32,730 nt of DNA, taken from positions 1 to 32,730 of the forward strand of contig JNEM01015074.1 of assembly GCA_000697335.1 (NCBI GenBank), given 5' to 3'. The DNA is from Conidiobolus incongruus B7586 (Eukaryota > Entomophthoromycota > Entomophthoromycetes > Entomophthorales > Conidiobolaceae). The notes under the pieces are model-generated. The model was not told the DNA's origin. It saw only the letters and a list, made by a program, of their open reading frames with translations, and made no database searches. Position 1 is the stretch's first letter. Each line of letters starts with the position of its first letter. The translations under genes were made by a program, and so were the position numbers. Shown here one piece after another: positions 11,834 to 23,278 of the stretch.

Positions 11834-12819
11834 CTATAATTTGGCAGGGGTATTGCGCTTTACGGTGGCCTTGATCAAACCTATAATATATATTAGTATT
11901 GATATTAAACAAGAAATGAATATTTCAACTTACCATTGGGGTGAGCAATAGGGATGTACAAGTCGTGAACGTTCTTTTCTTGACCAATTTGCTTGAAGAC
12001 AGGCAAGTCAGCAGCGAAGTAGTGACGGTTTGGCAAGGCAATAGAGACTTTTTCGACGGGTTGGAACTTATTGATGATTCTATTAGCAGTGTCGTACAAG
12101 GTGGCTTGGACAGAGGGAGAAGGCTTGTTGGCGAACTCGTCGAGAGCGAAGGCCTTGGCAGCAGCGCGGATTTCATCGAAGGGAGTTTCGTAGACGGAGT
12201 AGGAGTTGTGGAAGGAGGAGTAGTTCCATTCAATGGAGACGATGGTAGACAAAATTCTATCTTCGGCATCAGCCAAGGTTCTGTATTCATCAGCATAGAA
12301 GTGCTTGAAAGAGGATCCGGTGGTCTTTAAGACAGTGAGACCATCCAACTTGGAGGTGATTTCGTACTTGATGGGAGATTGAGGGGTTTCTTGGAAAGCA
12401 ATGACTTGAGAGGTATGCTTTTCACCATTGTTGCCAACAAAGGCGTGGGGGTGGGGTTTGCCGTCAAAGGATTGACGATCCCAAGATTGTTGTTCAATGA
12501 AGACATTGACCCTTTGAACGTGACCGGGGTACTTGTTGAGGAAGAATTCAGCCAATTCAACGGAGAATTTTTCAGCAGAGGGCAAAGCCTTGGATTGGTT
12601 AGCAACAACGTAGATGATGTTCTTGACAGTATCAGTGGCAATAACATCATTGTTGTCGGCTTCAGTGTAAGAAGCAGTGAAGCGAGGACCTGACAAGAGG
12701 ACAGTGACGGTATATTCAACTAAGGATTGTTGACCACCAGCTTGCTTGAAAACTTTGACAAAACGGACATTTTGTTTGCCGTATTCTTGAAAATCTAACT
12801 TGTGACGAACTTGAGACAT
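11834..12819 (-). CDS. UOX: Uricase (urate oxidase), peroxisomal
   Basis: Oxidises urate with O2 to 5-hydroxyisourate and H2O2, the first step of urate breakdown. Exon 1 runs 12819-11934 and exon 2 11880-11834, joined at HPNG to give 310 aa. The fungal family pattern is clear: EYGKQNVRFVKV (catalytic K15), YTEADN and ATDT (T62, D63) at the urate/O2 site, F171, R188 in DRILST, SVQATLYD (V237, Q238), LPNRHYF (N264, H266), and the closing strand HPNGLIKATVKR. The last three residues, AKL, are a standard PTS1 peroxisomal signal and come from the 47-nt second exon. The intron (11881-11933, 53 nt) has GTAAGT and TATAG ends. If it is retained, translation stops 8 residues later at 11905, giving a 304-aa form without PTS1. 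Codons are visibly richer in G/C third positions (AAG, TTC, GCC, CTC) than in the neighbours, usually a sign of high expression. This also explains the long antisense open frames. Confidence 0.97.
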
Positions 12820-12898
12820 TTTTAAAATACTAATACTATTTAGAAATACTAATAAAGAACTAATTTGATGAATGCAGTTGTTAAATCCGATTGGGCGC

Positions 12899-12906
12899 TA
12901 TTTATA
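12899..12906 (-). promoter_or_regulatory. TATA box of uricase
   Basis: On the minus strand TATAAATA lies about 80 bases upstream of the uricase ATG. It is followed by the GC-rich core GCGCCCAATCGG, which contains a CCAAT string. Such a patch stands out in this AT-rich DNA and marks the likely core promoter. CCAAT downstream of TATA is not the classic order, so I do not claim a CCAAT-factor site. Confidence 0.5.
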
Positions 12907-15900
12907 CTGTTTTTTGGCCCAAATGAAACATTTTACCTCAATCTTTTCTAAGATTCAACTGGTCAAAATCTAAGTCACATTGCTTCAATTGAGTGGATCC
13001 ATTTTCAGAACAAAATTGATCATAATCAGTGAAATACTTTGATCACGGTTAATCATTATTAGAGAGTCTCATATAATTCAGCTCTTAATTAATGTCCTAT
13101 AGGCTTTGTACTCACCTGATCACTTAGCAAAATGAGTGTGATAATGGATCTCACTAGGTGTTTCTTATTTTATTCATTTTGTTCCACCATCAATATCACT
13201 AATTTTCATTACATCATCTTTCATTTAGAAATAATAAATCACTTATTATATTGATTAATTTACTAATATTATTATTGTTATAACGGTCGGATTTTATGAA
13301 TTCTATTCTTTATACATCCACTCTGTTCAGCTTTTATTGAGTTAAGTAAGGATATTACACTATTCTTTTCAAAGATATAGTATATTTTCTATGAAAATGT
13401 AGTATGTTATATAATATAATTATAACAATACACTTAGTATACTTCGGTATATCGTTACAAATATTATTTATTACTATAGATTTAAATCCAATCATCGAAT
13501 ACGGTCTATATTCATTTCTTTCGAAAATTAAGACGTTTATAGTATAAATGTTTAGATTGATGAGATTATCAACAAAATGCTATAGATTATTATGATATTA
13601 TCCATAAAAATCCACAATATTGAACAATATATCAATATATAGTTAGAATAAAATTTGCATTTTAGCTAGTTGATTTATTTAAAAATTTTTAATTTAAAAC
13701 TTTGATCATGATTATTTACCTTAAATAAATTATCCGATGAATTGCTGAAAATTATATATTTAGGTGAATGAATATTAAGTATAGCTTAATTAAATAAAAT
13801 ATCAAAAATATTACATTGAGCATAAACTAAATACATTTCTTACTCTATGTAGTAATAATTTTATGCATAAATGCTAGTAACTCATCAAATAATTACAATA
13901 CAAATAGCTTGAATTACTTAATATGTTAACTTTGAACATTAATCAAAATATTTAGTAATCTAGAATTTTGAAATTTAATATTTTAGTCTATTGAATTTTA
14001 GAATAATTAATCGTATATTGACATTTAGGTCACATGTAATATAAATACTATTGAATAAAAATTGCATATCAATATTGAATTTCTGAAAAATATTGTATTA
14101 AAAATTCACAATATTGTTTTAAACGCAATTATAAAGATGAATAATGATCCTATGAAATATACTGAAAAAAGTAAATATATTTTCTGCCTAATTCAATATA
14201 CAATATAAGAAAACAATAGGGACGAATATATTCAACTACATCACTAATAAGTGCTAAGCCGAACATTATTTTTTGATGATTTCAATATTGAAGTCATATG
14301 GACAATTACTAAGATTGAAATTATTGTGTTCCGAATAAATGTAAAATTTAGTTATTTTATATTCTAATATAAATACTGTCATTTCTTACATTAATATTAT
14401 TTATTATTAATTAAATATTATATTGATTAATTTTCTTTTATTTAAAATAATGTGCTAATGTATAATAAAATATTAATTTTTAAATATTGAATTAATCGAA
14501 TGATTGCATATAATTTACAAGTTTATTAAATAGAATGATATCCATTATAATTAAAATGGATACTTTAGCTGTTGAGACTCTTGAAAAAGTCCATCAACAC
14601 ATGATTTATTATCCAATGTTATTGAACTTTTTCAATGTCGCTCTAACATTTAAGTATACTAATTGGGATATTCATTAGTTCAGTTTGGAGACAAATACTT
14701 TAAATTAGTCAGATGAGTTTTATTGAAAATTGTAATTAATATGCTTGAATAAAAGTTAAAATTATTTTATATTGACTTTTAGTATGATTAACTATCAATC
14801 TATTAAATTAGAAATCTTAATATTTCTGAGGTATATAATGATGTTGTTTAGTTATTTAAGAGTCATCAATTTACCATTTATGATGTTAAACCTAAATGAT
14901 ATATTTTGTTTGTTAAGTATATTAACTGTTTTTAATTAAATTTACAATTCATTTAAAAATATAATATAAATGATTAAAAATTTAAGGTTACATCTAATTT
15001 TTCTAAAATGATAAAATATAAAATAATTTATATCCAAAAATCAAAAATGCAAAATCAGAAGTAAATATTTTTACAGTAATATTTTTAATTCTATAACACA
15101 ATGATTGAATATAATACCATAACAATGCTATCACTCAATTTTAAAATAGAATATCTAATAAGTATGAATATTCAAAATTAATTCCCATAATTTTAGTTTT
15201 TAACTAGAATTTAAAATTAAATTTAGAATATTATGCAATAAAATCAAATACAAATTATTCAAAGATTAATATTTATAGAATCAGTTAATAGAATTGTTTA
15301 CTTAAATAATTTATCAGTAATTAATTTTTAAATTATTTGAGAATTACATGTATAGAGTGTAAATAAATTTGAAAATATTTGGTAGTATAAGTTTATATTC
15401 AATATTATTAAATTCAAGTAAAAATTTGATTTAAGACATCGTGAATTATATTAATTTTCAAATGATTTGTAACGATATATAGTAATTAATTGAATTTGAT
15501 AACTAGCTTTGGAAATAATTCAAAAATTCAAATTAAACTATTCTTAAGATTAAATATAAAATATTTTTATATTGTATTAAAATATGTGAAATTTCAATCC
15601 ATTGACGATTCTGACAAATGATATTCATATTTTTTGATTATATAAAACTGAAAAATTAAAATATTAACCATTCATTAGAATTACAATTTTGATTTCAATA
15701 TTTACTTATAATTTAAATTCAGTTCAAACATTGTACTTTTAATATTGAAATAATCTTAGTATTATAAGTCTGAAATAAGTTAAACTATAATCACGTTTTT
15801 TAACTTGAATTGCAGATTTTTTTTTGAAGCTTGAATTCATTTATTAAGAGGATTTAATGATTAAACTTCATAATTCTCATACTCATCGTTTTCTTAATAC

Positions 15901-16150
15901 AAAAATAATTATTTTTAATTTTCAAAAATTAATTAATATATGACTGAAAACAAGCATTTTTAAGCTATAATTATTTGAAAAGTTTCATAATTCGATCAAT
16001 TCAAATCTAGCTAACTCAATTAATAATTAACATGATCCCATAAATTTTAATTTTCAATCATAGATTTATATTGTTTTTTTCAGTAAAAATTCACTTTTTA
16101 TTAATCACATAGAAAAAAATTAATAATAATTATTATCAATTATATTAAAA
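12907..16150. other. Divergent intergenic region, uricase to UTP11
   Basis: Long region between two diverging genes. The first ~300 bases (to about 13200) are less AT-rich and hold several GATC-centred strings (TGATCATAATCAGTGA, TGATCACGG, CTGATCACTT). This is probably uricase upstream regulatory DNA. From 13250 on it is plain AT-rich DNA with no coding frame on either strand. A small inverted repeat (TTGAAAAAGT near 14581, ACTTTTTCAA near 14626) is noted but unexplained. Just before UTP11 a T-run ending in CAG (16072-16082) could be a 5'-UTR intron acceptor, but no partner donor is evident. Confidence 0.6.
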
Positions 16151-17199
16151 ATGTCATCATTAAAAAACGCAGCACCACGTAGAGAGCATCGCGAAAGAGC
16201 TCAACCTTTAGCACGTCGTAAATATGGGTTATTAGAAAAGCACAAGGATTACATTCTCCGTGCTAAAGATTATCACAGAAAGCAAGATACTATTAAAGCC
16301 TTTAAAGAAAAAGCTCGTTTCCGTAATCCTGACGAATTTTATTTTAAAATGATTAATACCCAAACTAAAGTGAGTTAATTATTTTATTTAATTATAATAA
16401 TTTTATACTAATATTAAATATTTAGAATGGTGTTCATATTGTTCAAAGAGAGAATAAATTGGATAATGACACTCTTAAATTACTTCGCACTCAAGATCTT
16501 TCTTACATTACACATATCAGAACTCTCGAAGCTAATGTAATCAATTATTTATAATTTTAATTAAATTATTTAAACTTATACTTGAATATAGAAAATTCAA
16601 AAACTTAAAGAACAATTACAATCTATTGGTAATGAACCAATAGGTTTAAAGAATGAAAAAGGAAAGGTTAAAAAATCAAAGCATACTATTTTTGTCGATT
16701 CTAATGAAGATGGTAATACTTCTAGGTTTTTTGATCAATATACTATAAATATACTAACAATTTGAATTAGTTGAAAAATTCAATCCTGTAAAGCATTTCA
16801 ATACAGTCCCAGAACTTTTACATCAAAAACACAATCGACTCACTATTGATGATTTAAAAACTAAAAATATACCGACTCCCAATTTAACAGAGGTATATTC
16901 TATAAATGCATTTCATTTTTAAAATAATTAAATTTGTAATTGTAGGAGGAAAAGAAAGAATATTCCACTGAACAAAAGATCCTGTATTCCGAACTCCAAC
17001 AAAGAATTGAAAGGGAAAAGAAATTGGCCAAGGTTGAAAGAGAAATGATCACTCAAAAGGCTTTAATGGTAAGCATCACACTATGATTTCACAACTCAAA
17101 TCTAATGCAACTATTTAGGGTAAAGGCCAAAAACAAAAAGTTGGCAAAGATAGCGACGGTCTTACAGTCTATAAATTTACTGGACCTCGCAAGAAATAA
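16151..17199 (+). CDS. UTP11: UTP11, U3 snoRNP/SSU-processome protein
   Basis: Component of the small-subunit processome, needed for nucleolar pre-18S rRNA processing. Exons 16151-16369, 16426-16536, 16592-16712, 16771-16892, 16946-17068 and 17119-17199 join to 258 aa with no break; the introns are 50-58 nt. The N-terminus is the family signature (MSSLKNAAPRREHRERAQP, then KYGLLEKHKDY and RNPDEFYFKM). The middle keeps GVHIV, LRTQD, TIFVDSNED and KFNPVKHFNTVPELL. A Lys/Glu-rich coiled-coil-like helix at about 195-235 precedes the basic tail ending FTGPRKK. Length matches yeast Utp11 (about 250 aa). The start is fixed by the conserved N-terminus and by an in-frame AT-rich, stop-rich leader. It diverges from the uricase gene about 3.3 kb upstream, too far to suggest a shared promoter. 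Confidence 0.95.
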
Positions 17200-17689
17200 T
17201 TTCGCTTACATATTTTAATAATTCAATCAATCCATAGAACTAGACTAGATACATTGTAATTTATCTATTATACATTACAATGTTGTATTCTATTTATTCA
17301 ATATTATATATAAATTCATTTAATATATTTCAGTATTTTATTTTTATATATCATATTTTAGTTATCAATATATATTTTCCTTAGATATAAACCAGTTTTC
17401 AAAATTCGACATAACCATACGTTGATTATTCAAATTGTCATATATCATCAATTTATATCATAAATACCCATGATAATAGGTATTTACATCAATAAATATA
17501 TATAGTGGATAAATCTAAAATATTTGTTGATCAATTAGTCTTACTTCACCTAAAGAATATATAAAGTTCAAATTAAAATCATTTAATATAACACTGAAAT
17601 AATTTAATTATGTAATAATTTAGATATTTTTAGAGAACTAACAGTTTTTAAATTAAACCAAATACTGGTTGAATTGATATTGCTCAATT
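17200..17689. other. Intergenic spacer downstream of UTP11
   Basis: AT-rich, without a coding frame I can support. It contains the presumed UTP11 3' UTR. The minus-strand open frame 17801-17604 runs into it, but its downstream half is low-complexity sequence. Confidence 0.55.
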
Positions 17690-18125
17690 TAAATATCAAT
17701 AGCAAGGATTTCTTTTCAAGGGAGTGGTACCTTTTTAGTAAGAGAGGGAAAATATAGCATTTTGGAGGATGATCAGTTAGAAGACTACCAGAATGGGACA
17801 TTTTTCAGAATGGGGATTAGATTTAACTAAGAACTATTGTGAAAATAATTATCTCACACTTGCAACCTTAGAGTCACTTGTGCAAGCTACAAGTAAAAAG
17901 TAAGAGGAATTATACTTTGGAAGGTAGAGTAGAACAGAATGTGTATTAGGGGTTAATTGAGAACTATTTTAATGCCAATAGGCTTAGAATGGGTGGCTCA
18001 TTTTGCTCATTAATTGAAGGCGGGGTCCTTATTGATCTTGTGCTTGACTCACTCATCTCATTGATTTCTCGATTCAGTGTGGAAACCAAAATTCTTAGTA
18101 CAGGAGTAGAAAGTTACCCCCAAAC
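17690..18125. other. Less AT-rich patch with weak internal repeats, possible decayed or unrecognised gene
   Basis: About 430 bases with clearly more G and C than the DNA on either side. No single long frame exists. On the plus strand protein-like pieces occur in different frames (KYSILEDDQLEDYQNGTFF near 17740-17800; GGVLIDLVLDSLISLISRF near 18020-18080) but are broken by stops. On the minus strand a 30-codon ATG frame (18056-17964) and a 65-codon ATG frame (17801-17604) occur. A 32-33 nt segment is repeated imperfectly at 17807-17838 and 17936-17968, starting AGAATG and ending GAACTATT. It could be a decayed host gene, a small multi-exon gene I cannot assemble, or a non-coding RNA. I do not recognise a family. 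Confidence 0.4.
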
Positions 18126-19953
18126 AATATTAAATATATAAAATTACCCTTATTATAAACTCAACAATAATATTAGTATAAGTTGAATATAATTGATTAT
18201 AACAATATTAATTTTATTTTTTATTTGCTGATATATAATTTAACACAATAAAATATGATGGTTATAATGAATTTTTATTTCAATTAATTCAATTTTTTAT
18301 CACATTTTATTTTGCTAAATACTCAATAATACAAGCGTGATTCTAAATTAAATTACGATAGAAATAATCCATTTAATAATAGCATTATTTTCACTCATTC
18401 AAAGTATCTAAAAAATTATTATTAAATTAATAATAATATTAAAAATTTAAAAGTAAATGGTTTATTTTCTTTTTAAAAATATTTTCCTAATAATTATTTA
18501 GAGTGTGAATTGTTGTGATAATTATTAAATTTATTGAATATCTTTATTTGTAAAAATACATATAATAGTTCCAATTCATAAAAATATCAATGAGGTAATT
18601 AATTATGATATATATATATATATATTATATAAAGATATTTCAAAGCTTAAAATCATTAAATTAATATTATCAATAAATATTTCTATCCTTTTAAATAAAT
18701 CAATACTTTCCTAGTTTTAATAAATATAAATTTATTCATTATTTTTAAAATAAAATAACTTAAATTTATTATATTAATGATAAAAATTGTTATTTAGAAA
18801 TTAAAATTAATAGTTAAATAATAAATCATAAACTAAACACTAAAATTTTACAAAAGTTTACTAATTAATTAAGGATAAAATATATTAATTTATTTAATAA
18901 TATAAAATTATTAATGTTATAAAATATGATGTACTATGAATTTGAACTAGAATTGGTTGGCTTGTTGTTAATCAGTATTATTTATTATTTTGAATAATAT
19001 AGAACATATCAATGTTATTAATATTTTAAGTTTTATTATTTTCAGACTTGAGTTTAATATTTTATATCAAAATTGGATGTTTTAACAGGAAAAAATGATA
19101 AGCTAATTTGAATAATAAGGAAATACTTTCTCTTTATAATAACTCTAAATTTGAACTCATATTAAATTAATATGAAAATATATTTTAAATCAAAAATAAC
19201 ATTTTATCAATTTTGTTATATATCCAAAACAAATTATAAGGTTAGAGTTTATGCTATAAAATATTATATTTATAATATTGAAAAATAATCTTAATATTAA
19301 ATTTATTGATCTATATTAATTGTGGCTTATAAATTTGATAATCAAATTTATAATTTTATTTGATAATTTTGATCAAATAAACATAATATAATTTCAATAA
19401 AGTTATATAAATAGAATATTATTTATTTTATATATCAATTAATATATAGTTGTAATACAATATAATTATATTTTATATAATTGAAGAGAATTGCCAGATA
19501 TTTTAATTTGAAATTTCATTAACCCAATTTAAATTATATATATATATATCTATATATGACAAAGATATTTTGAAAATTTAAATGAGTATAGGGGAGCTTT
19601 CTTAAATTAGGATTTAACAAAAATAAAAGTCAATTTGCAAATATAATTATTATTATTTAAGAATATTTTTTAACTTTATCTAATAAAATAATAATAATTC
19701 TTAATGCTTGGTTTTCTGGTTAATCTTATTGTCCTTAGATTCTGTCAAAATTTTAGATTATAGTTCATGATATCATTACTTAATTTATTTCCCCACACAT
19801 ACAGAAAATAATTACGAATTTATATTTTGATAAACTTGTAATGATCTGATTGGGGATTATATGATATAAAGACAAAAAACAATTTGATGAAAAAGTTTAT
19901 TACTTTTAATCTCATTTCAATATTAAAATATAATAATTGAAATAATATTAAAA
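18126..19953. other. AT-rich spacer upstream of STE24
   Basis: Plain AT-rich DNA with no coding frame or RNA gene seen. It includes a short AT dinucleotide run (18608-18625, nine units) and another near 19535-19549 interrupted by a C. A TATA-like ATATAAAG string near 19863 could belong to STE24, but such strings are common here. Confidence 0.6.
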
Positions 19954-21451
19954 ATGATTCAAGAGATATTAGGTTATAAAAATACAATTATTAGTTTTTG
20001 TTTCGGTGTCTACGCTTTTGAGACCTATTTAAAGTAACTTGTATGCAATTACATTATATTTTCGATTAACACTGGTTTTATAGTGTACGTCAACATCGTA
20101 AATTATTAGAAACTGAAAGACCTGAAGCTGTGCAAAGTATTGTTTCAGCTGAAGAGTTTGAAAAGACTAGAGTTTATGGTTTAGATAAATCTTATTTACG
20201 TTTCTTTTCTGGTCTTTATGGATTTTTACAAACTTATGTATTTATTCAATATGACTTTTATCCTATTTTCTGGAATTTTGCTGGGGATGTTTTAAAGAAA
20301 TACTTTGGATTTGATAACTCTTATGAGGTAACTTATATTCTATAATATATATAAATGCTTAATATTGATTAAGAATTTTAATAGATTTCCCAATCCATCT
20401 TATTCTTTATTATTTTCAGCTTCGTTGGTTCTTTGTTTGAATTACCAGTTAGCTTATATGCTACTTTTGTTGTTGAACAAAAGCATGGATTTAACCAACA
20501 AACTATTGGACTTTTCTTTTCCGATTATGTTAAGACTCAATTACTTACCTATGGTTTTGGTGCTCCTATCATCGCTGGTCTCTTATATTTGATTAAATGG
20601 GCTGGTCCAAACTTTTATTTCTACGCTTGGTTCTTCATGTAAACTAATTATTCCTATTCACTATGTTTAGAATATATTTATTAACTAAATTTAGGTTCAT
20701 TGTCCAAATTATTGCTATTGCTATCTATCCCACCTTCATTCAACCCTTGTTTAACAAGTTTGAACCTTTACCTGAAGGCCAAATTAAGACTGATATTGAA
20801 GCCTTGGCTAAAAAGATTGGCTTCCCTCTTAAAAAATTATTCGTTGTTGACGGTAGTAAAAGATCCAGTCACAGTAACGCTTACTTCTTTGGCTTCTTCA
20901 AGAACAAGCGTATTGTTTTATTCGATACCTTAATTGAACACTCTACAGTTGAAGAAATTTGCGCTGTTATTGGTCACGAATTAGGACACTGGAAGATGAA
21001 TCACATTTATAAGATGCTCATATTCAATCAAGTCCATCTCTTCAGTATTTTCTACCTCTTTAGCACCGTTATCTATAATCAAGAATTCTATAAGCAGTTC
21101 GGTTTCAGCTCTCAACCTATTTTAATCGGCTTCTTCTTATTCCAAATGCTTTTGACCCCTGTTGAATCTATCCTTCAATTCTTGTTACACATTATGAGCA
21201 GAAAACATGAATTTGAAGCTGGTAATTTACATCATATAAAAATTCTTAATGTGTTTTTTCTAATAGTTTCGTCAATGATTTTAGATGCTTTCGCTAAATC
21301 TCTTGGATATGCTGAAACCTTGAAATCTGGCTTAATCAAATTGCAAGTCAAAAATAAGGGTGACTCTAACCCCGATCCCTGGTACTCCGCCTATCACTTT
21401 TCTCACCCTCCATTGGTTGAACGTCTCAACGCAATCGGTAAAACCGAATAA
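19954..21451 (+). CDS. STE24: CAAX prenyl protease 1, Ste24/ZMPSTE24 family
   Basis: Zinc metalloprotease of the ER/inner nuclear membrane that removes the last three residues of farnesylated CAAX proteins and, in fungi, also trims a-factor-like precursors. Exons 19954-20033, 20084-20327, 20385-20638, 20695-21221 and 21285-21451 join to 423 aa. The first exon (MIQEILGY, then a membrane segment ending ETYLN) matches the family N-terminus; exon 2 opens with VRQHRKL and has FEKTRVYGLDKS. Family blocks follow: FVVEQKHGFNQQT, QPLFNKFEPLPEG, GSKRSSHSNAYF and FFKNKRIVLFDTL. The zinc site is HELGH (287-291) with E365 in EFEAD as third ligand and D369 conserved. HFSHPPLVERL is the usual end. Several membrane helices are visible. 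The length is close to yeast Ste24 (453 aa); the loop between DTL and the HExxH is short. The last intron splits the EFEAD motif, has length 63 and contains no in-frame stop, so an unspliced reading looks open but inserts 21 residues. Confidence 0.95.
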
Positions 21452-23036
21452 TTTCAAATTTTAATATTCATCATCAAAGATAATGTATTATTTTCAAATT
21501 TATTTTTGATAATATTTCAGTTTTATTTTTTAATCATTATTCGAAGATTTATCATTTGTTAATGATATTCAAGTAGTCTTTTGAATATTATTTAAAATAC
21601 TAATTTTGAAATAAAATTGCATTATTTCAGTTTAGATTCACTATTGTATAAAATTATACTGTTCATTCTATTAATGTTTTGAAATTAATATCATATTTTA
21701 TTATTTTTATAACATATTGGTATAAATATATGATTCACTAATTGTTAAATACATCTTTTGTTAATTGACTTATTAACCAATATTATTTTATACTTTTTGA
21801 AATTATATAAATATTAAACATTGTAAATAATATACTTCAAAATAAAAATCAGCATACAACTTGATTTTTTTGAATAATTTTATGATTTTGAAATATAATA
21901 TTTTAATAATTAGAAATTAATATGATAAATTGATTAATAATGTAATATTTATATTTATTTATTATAATTCATTAAATAAAATTCAATTGAGTATTATATT
22001 TAAATATTAATAAAAGAATAACCTAAAAAATATTTTATTAATATTTATTTAGTTTTATAATATAATTTAGATATTTTAAGTAATAATACAACTATTAACT
22101 ATTTTAAATTGAATTATTCAATGAATCCAATCTTAAAAGCCAAATATATTGATCTTCTTGGTTTTTAGTCATATAATCAAATAAAAAACAGAACAATATA
22201 AGTAAAAAATCGTAATCAAAGCATAATATTAATATATATTTTTTGTAGTAAAGTAGAGGATTAATATACAATTGGAAATAAATTTACATAATAACAATTT
22301 AAATATTTTAAATATATTTATAATTTCTTTAATATTAATAAATTTAGAGTTGAATCATGATTAAAACTTGAATATGAATAATACGAGTTGTTGACTTATT
22401 AATTGAATCTGGGTATTAATGTTATATTATTAAATAAAAATAAGTTTTGATATTTTTTATATGACATATTTATATAAATTTTAAAATTAGACTTTAATAT
22501 ATGAAAATTTCAATTTTAATTCAATATCAGCTTTAATATCAATAAAAATTCTTGGTTTTACTTTTTTATTGATTTATTGAGCTTTTTAAAATGTTATTTA
22601 CTTGAATCCATATATATTTTTAAAAAACATTAGTATTCTTAAAGTGATTATATATATTAATGTAATATATTGAAAGATATTTTATAATTTATGAGTATAA
22701 AATCAAATATGGCATAAGCCAGTGTGTTAGATATCATCATCAAAATCATCAACAATATTTAGTTTACAATAACAATTATTTTATTAATTAAACGTTTGTA
22801 AAAATAAATACTTATGTTAAAATTGATAACTTTACATAATTATGTTGTGTGATAAAATGACAGTCTAAAAAGTAAATGGTGTTGTAATAATATATTTTGA
22901 AGTGATATCAGTAAGTTATATTATATTAATTTTATAATAAATTTTAATAACATATACTTTTTATTTTGTTTCACAAATTTAAATATAGGTAAAATGAAAA
23001 GAGATTACAGAAAAGATTGATTAAAAAATTATAAAT

Positions 23037-23074
<38 letters not shown>

Positions 23075-23185
23075 TGTATTTAATATATAACGAAATAAAA
23101 TCTATATCATTAAGTTTGAAAAAATTAAATGAATAAACCTTATATATAGTTTTTCAAAAAAAAGATTTTTGACTCAAAAATTATT
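21452..23185. other. AT-rich spacer, STE24 to tRNA-Leu
   Basis: Apart from the AT microsatellite listed separately, this is featureless AT-rich DNA. I see no coding frame on either strand. Confidence 0.65.
23042..23071. repeat. (AT)15 microsatellite
   Basis: Uninterrupted alternation of A and T for 30 bases, the longest simple repeat in the window. It is likely to be length-variable between isolates. It lies about 115 bases downstream of the tRNA gene and has no evident function. Confidence 0.9.
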
Positions 23186-23191
23186 AAAAAA
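23186..23191 (-). terminator. Pol III terminator of tRNA-Leu
   Basis: A run of six T on the minus strand begins four bases after the tRNA 3' end. This is the standard RNA polymerase III stop signal. Confidence 0.8.
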
Positions 23192-23195
23192 TAAA

Positions 23196-23278
23196 TGACA
23201 ACGATGAGATTCGAACTCATGCCTCTTACGAGACCGCAACTTGAGTGCGGCGCCTTAGACCAACTCGGCCACATTGCC
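23196..23278 (-). tRNA. trnL-CAA: tRNA-Leu, anticodon CAA
   Basis: 83-nt class II tRNA that reads UUG. The acceptor stem GGCAATG pairs with CGTTGTC (two G-U pairs) with A73 as discriminator. The D arm is GCC/GGC. The anticodon stem CCGCA/TGCGG encloses the loop CTCAAGT, with anticodon CAA at 23243-23241. The 13-nt variable arm TCTCGTAAGAGGC is the long arm expected of leucine tRNAs. The T arm ATGAG-TTCGAAT-CTCAT holds the B box, and the A box TGGCCGAGTTGG lies in the D arm. CCA is not encoded, as in eukaryotes. There is no intron, although the yeast tRNA-Leu(CAA) genes have one. Confidence 0.97.

Noticed and set aside
11941-12693. Long open frames on the plus strand and in a second minus frame across uricase
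   Set aside because: They are shadows of the GC-richer uricase codons. The uricase frame carries all family motifs, the others none.
14581-14635. Inverted repeat TTGAAAAAGT / ACTTTTTCAA as a possible structured RNA
   Set aside because: Only 10 bp with a ~35-nt loop; expected by chance in DNA this AT-rich.
20663-21451. STE24 exon 4 and 5 read as one 262-codon exon
   Set aside because: The reading includes a 63-nt intron with GTAATT donor and TTTTAG acceptor. Removing it restores the conserved EFEADAFA motif.
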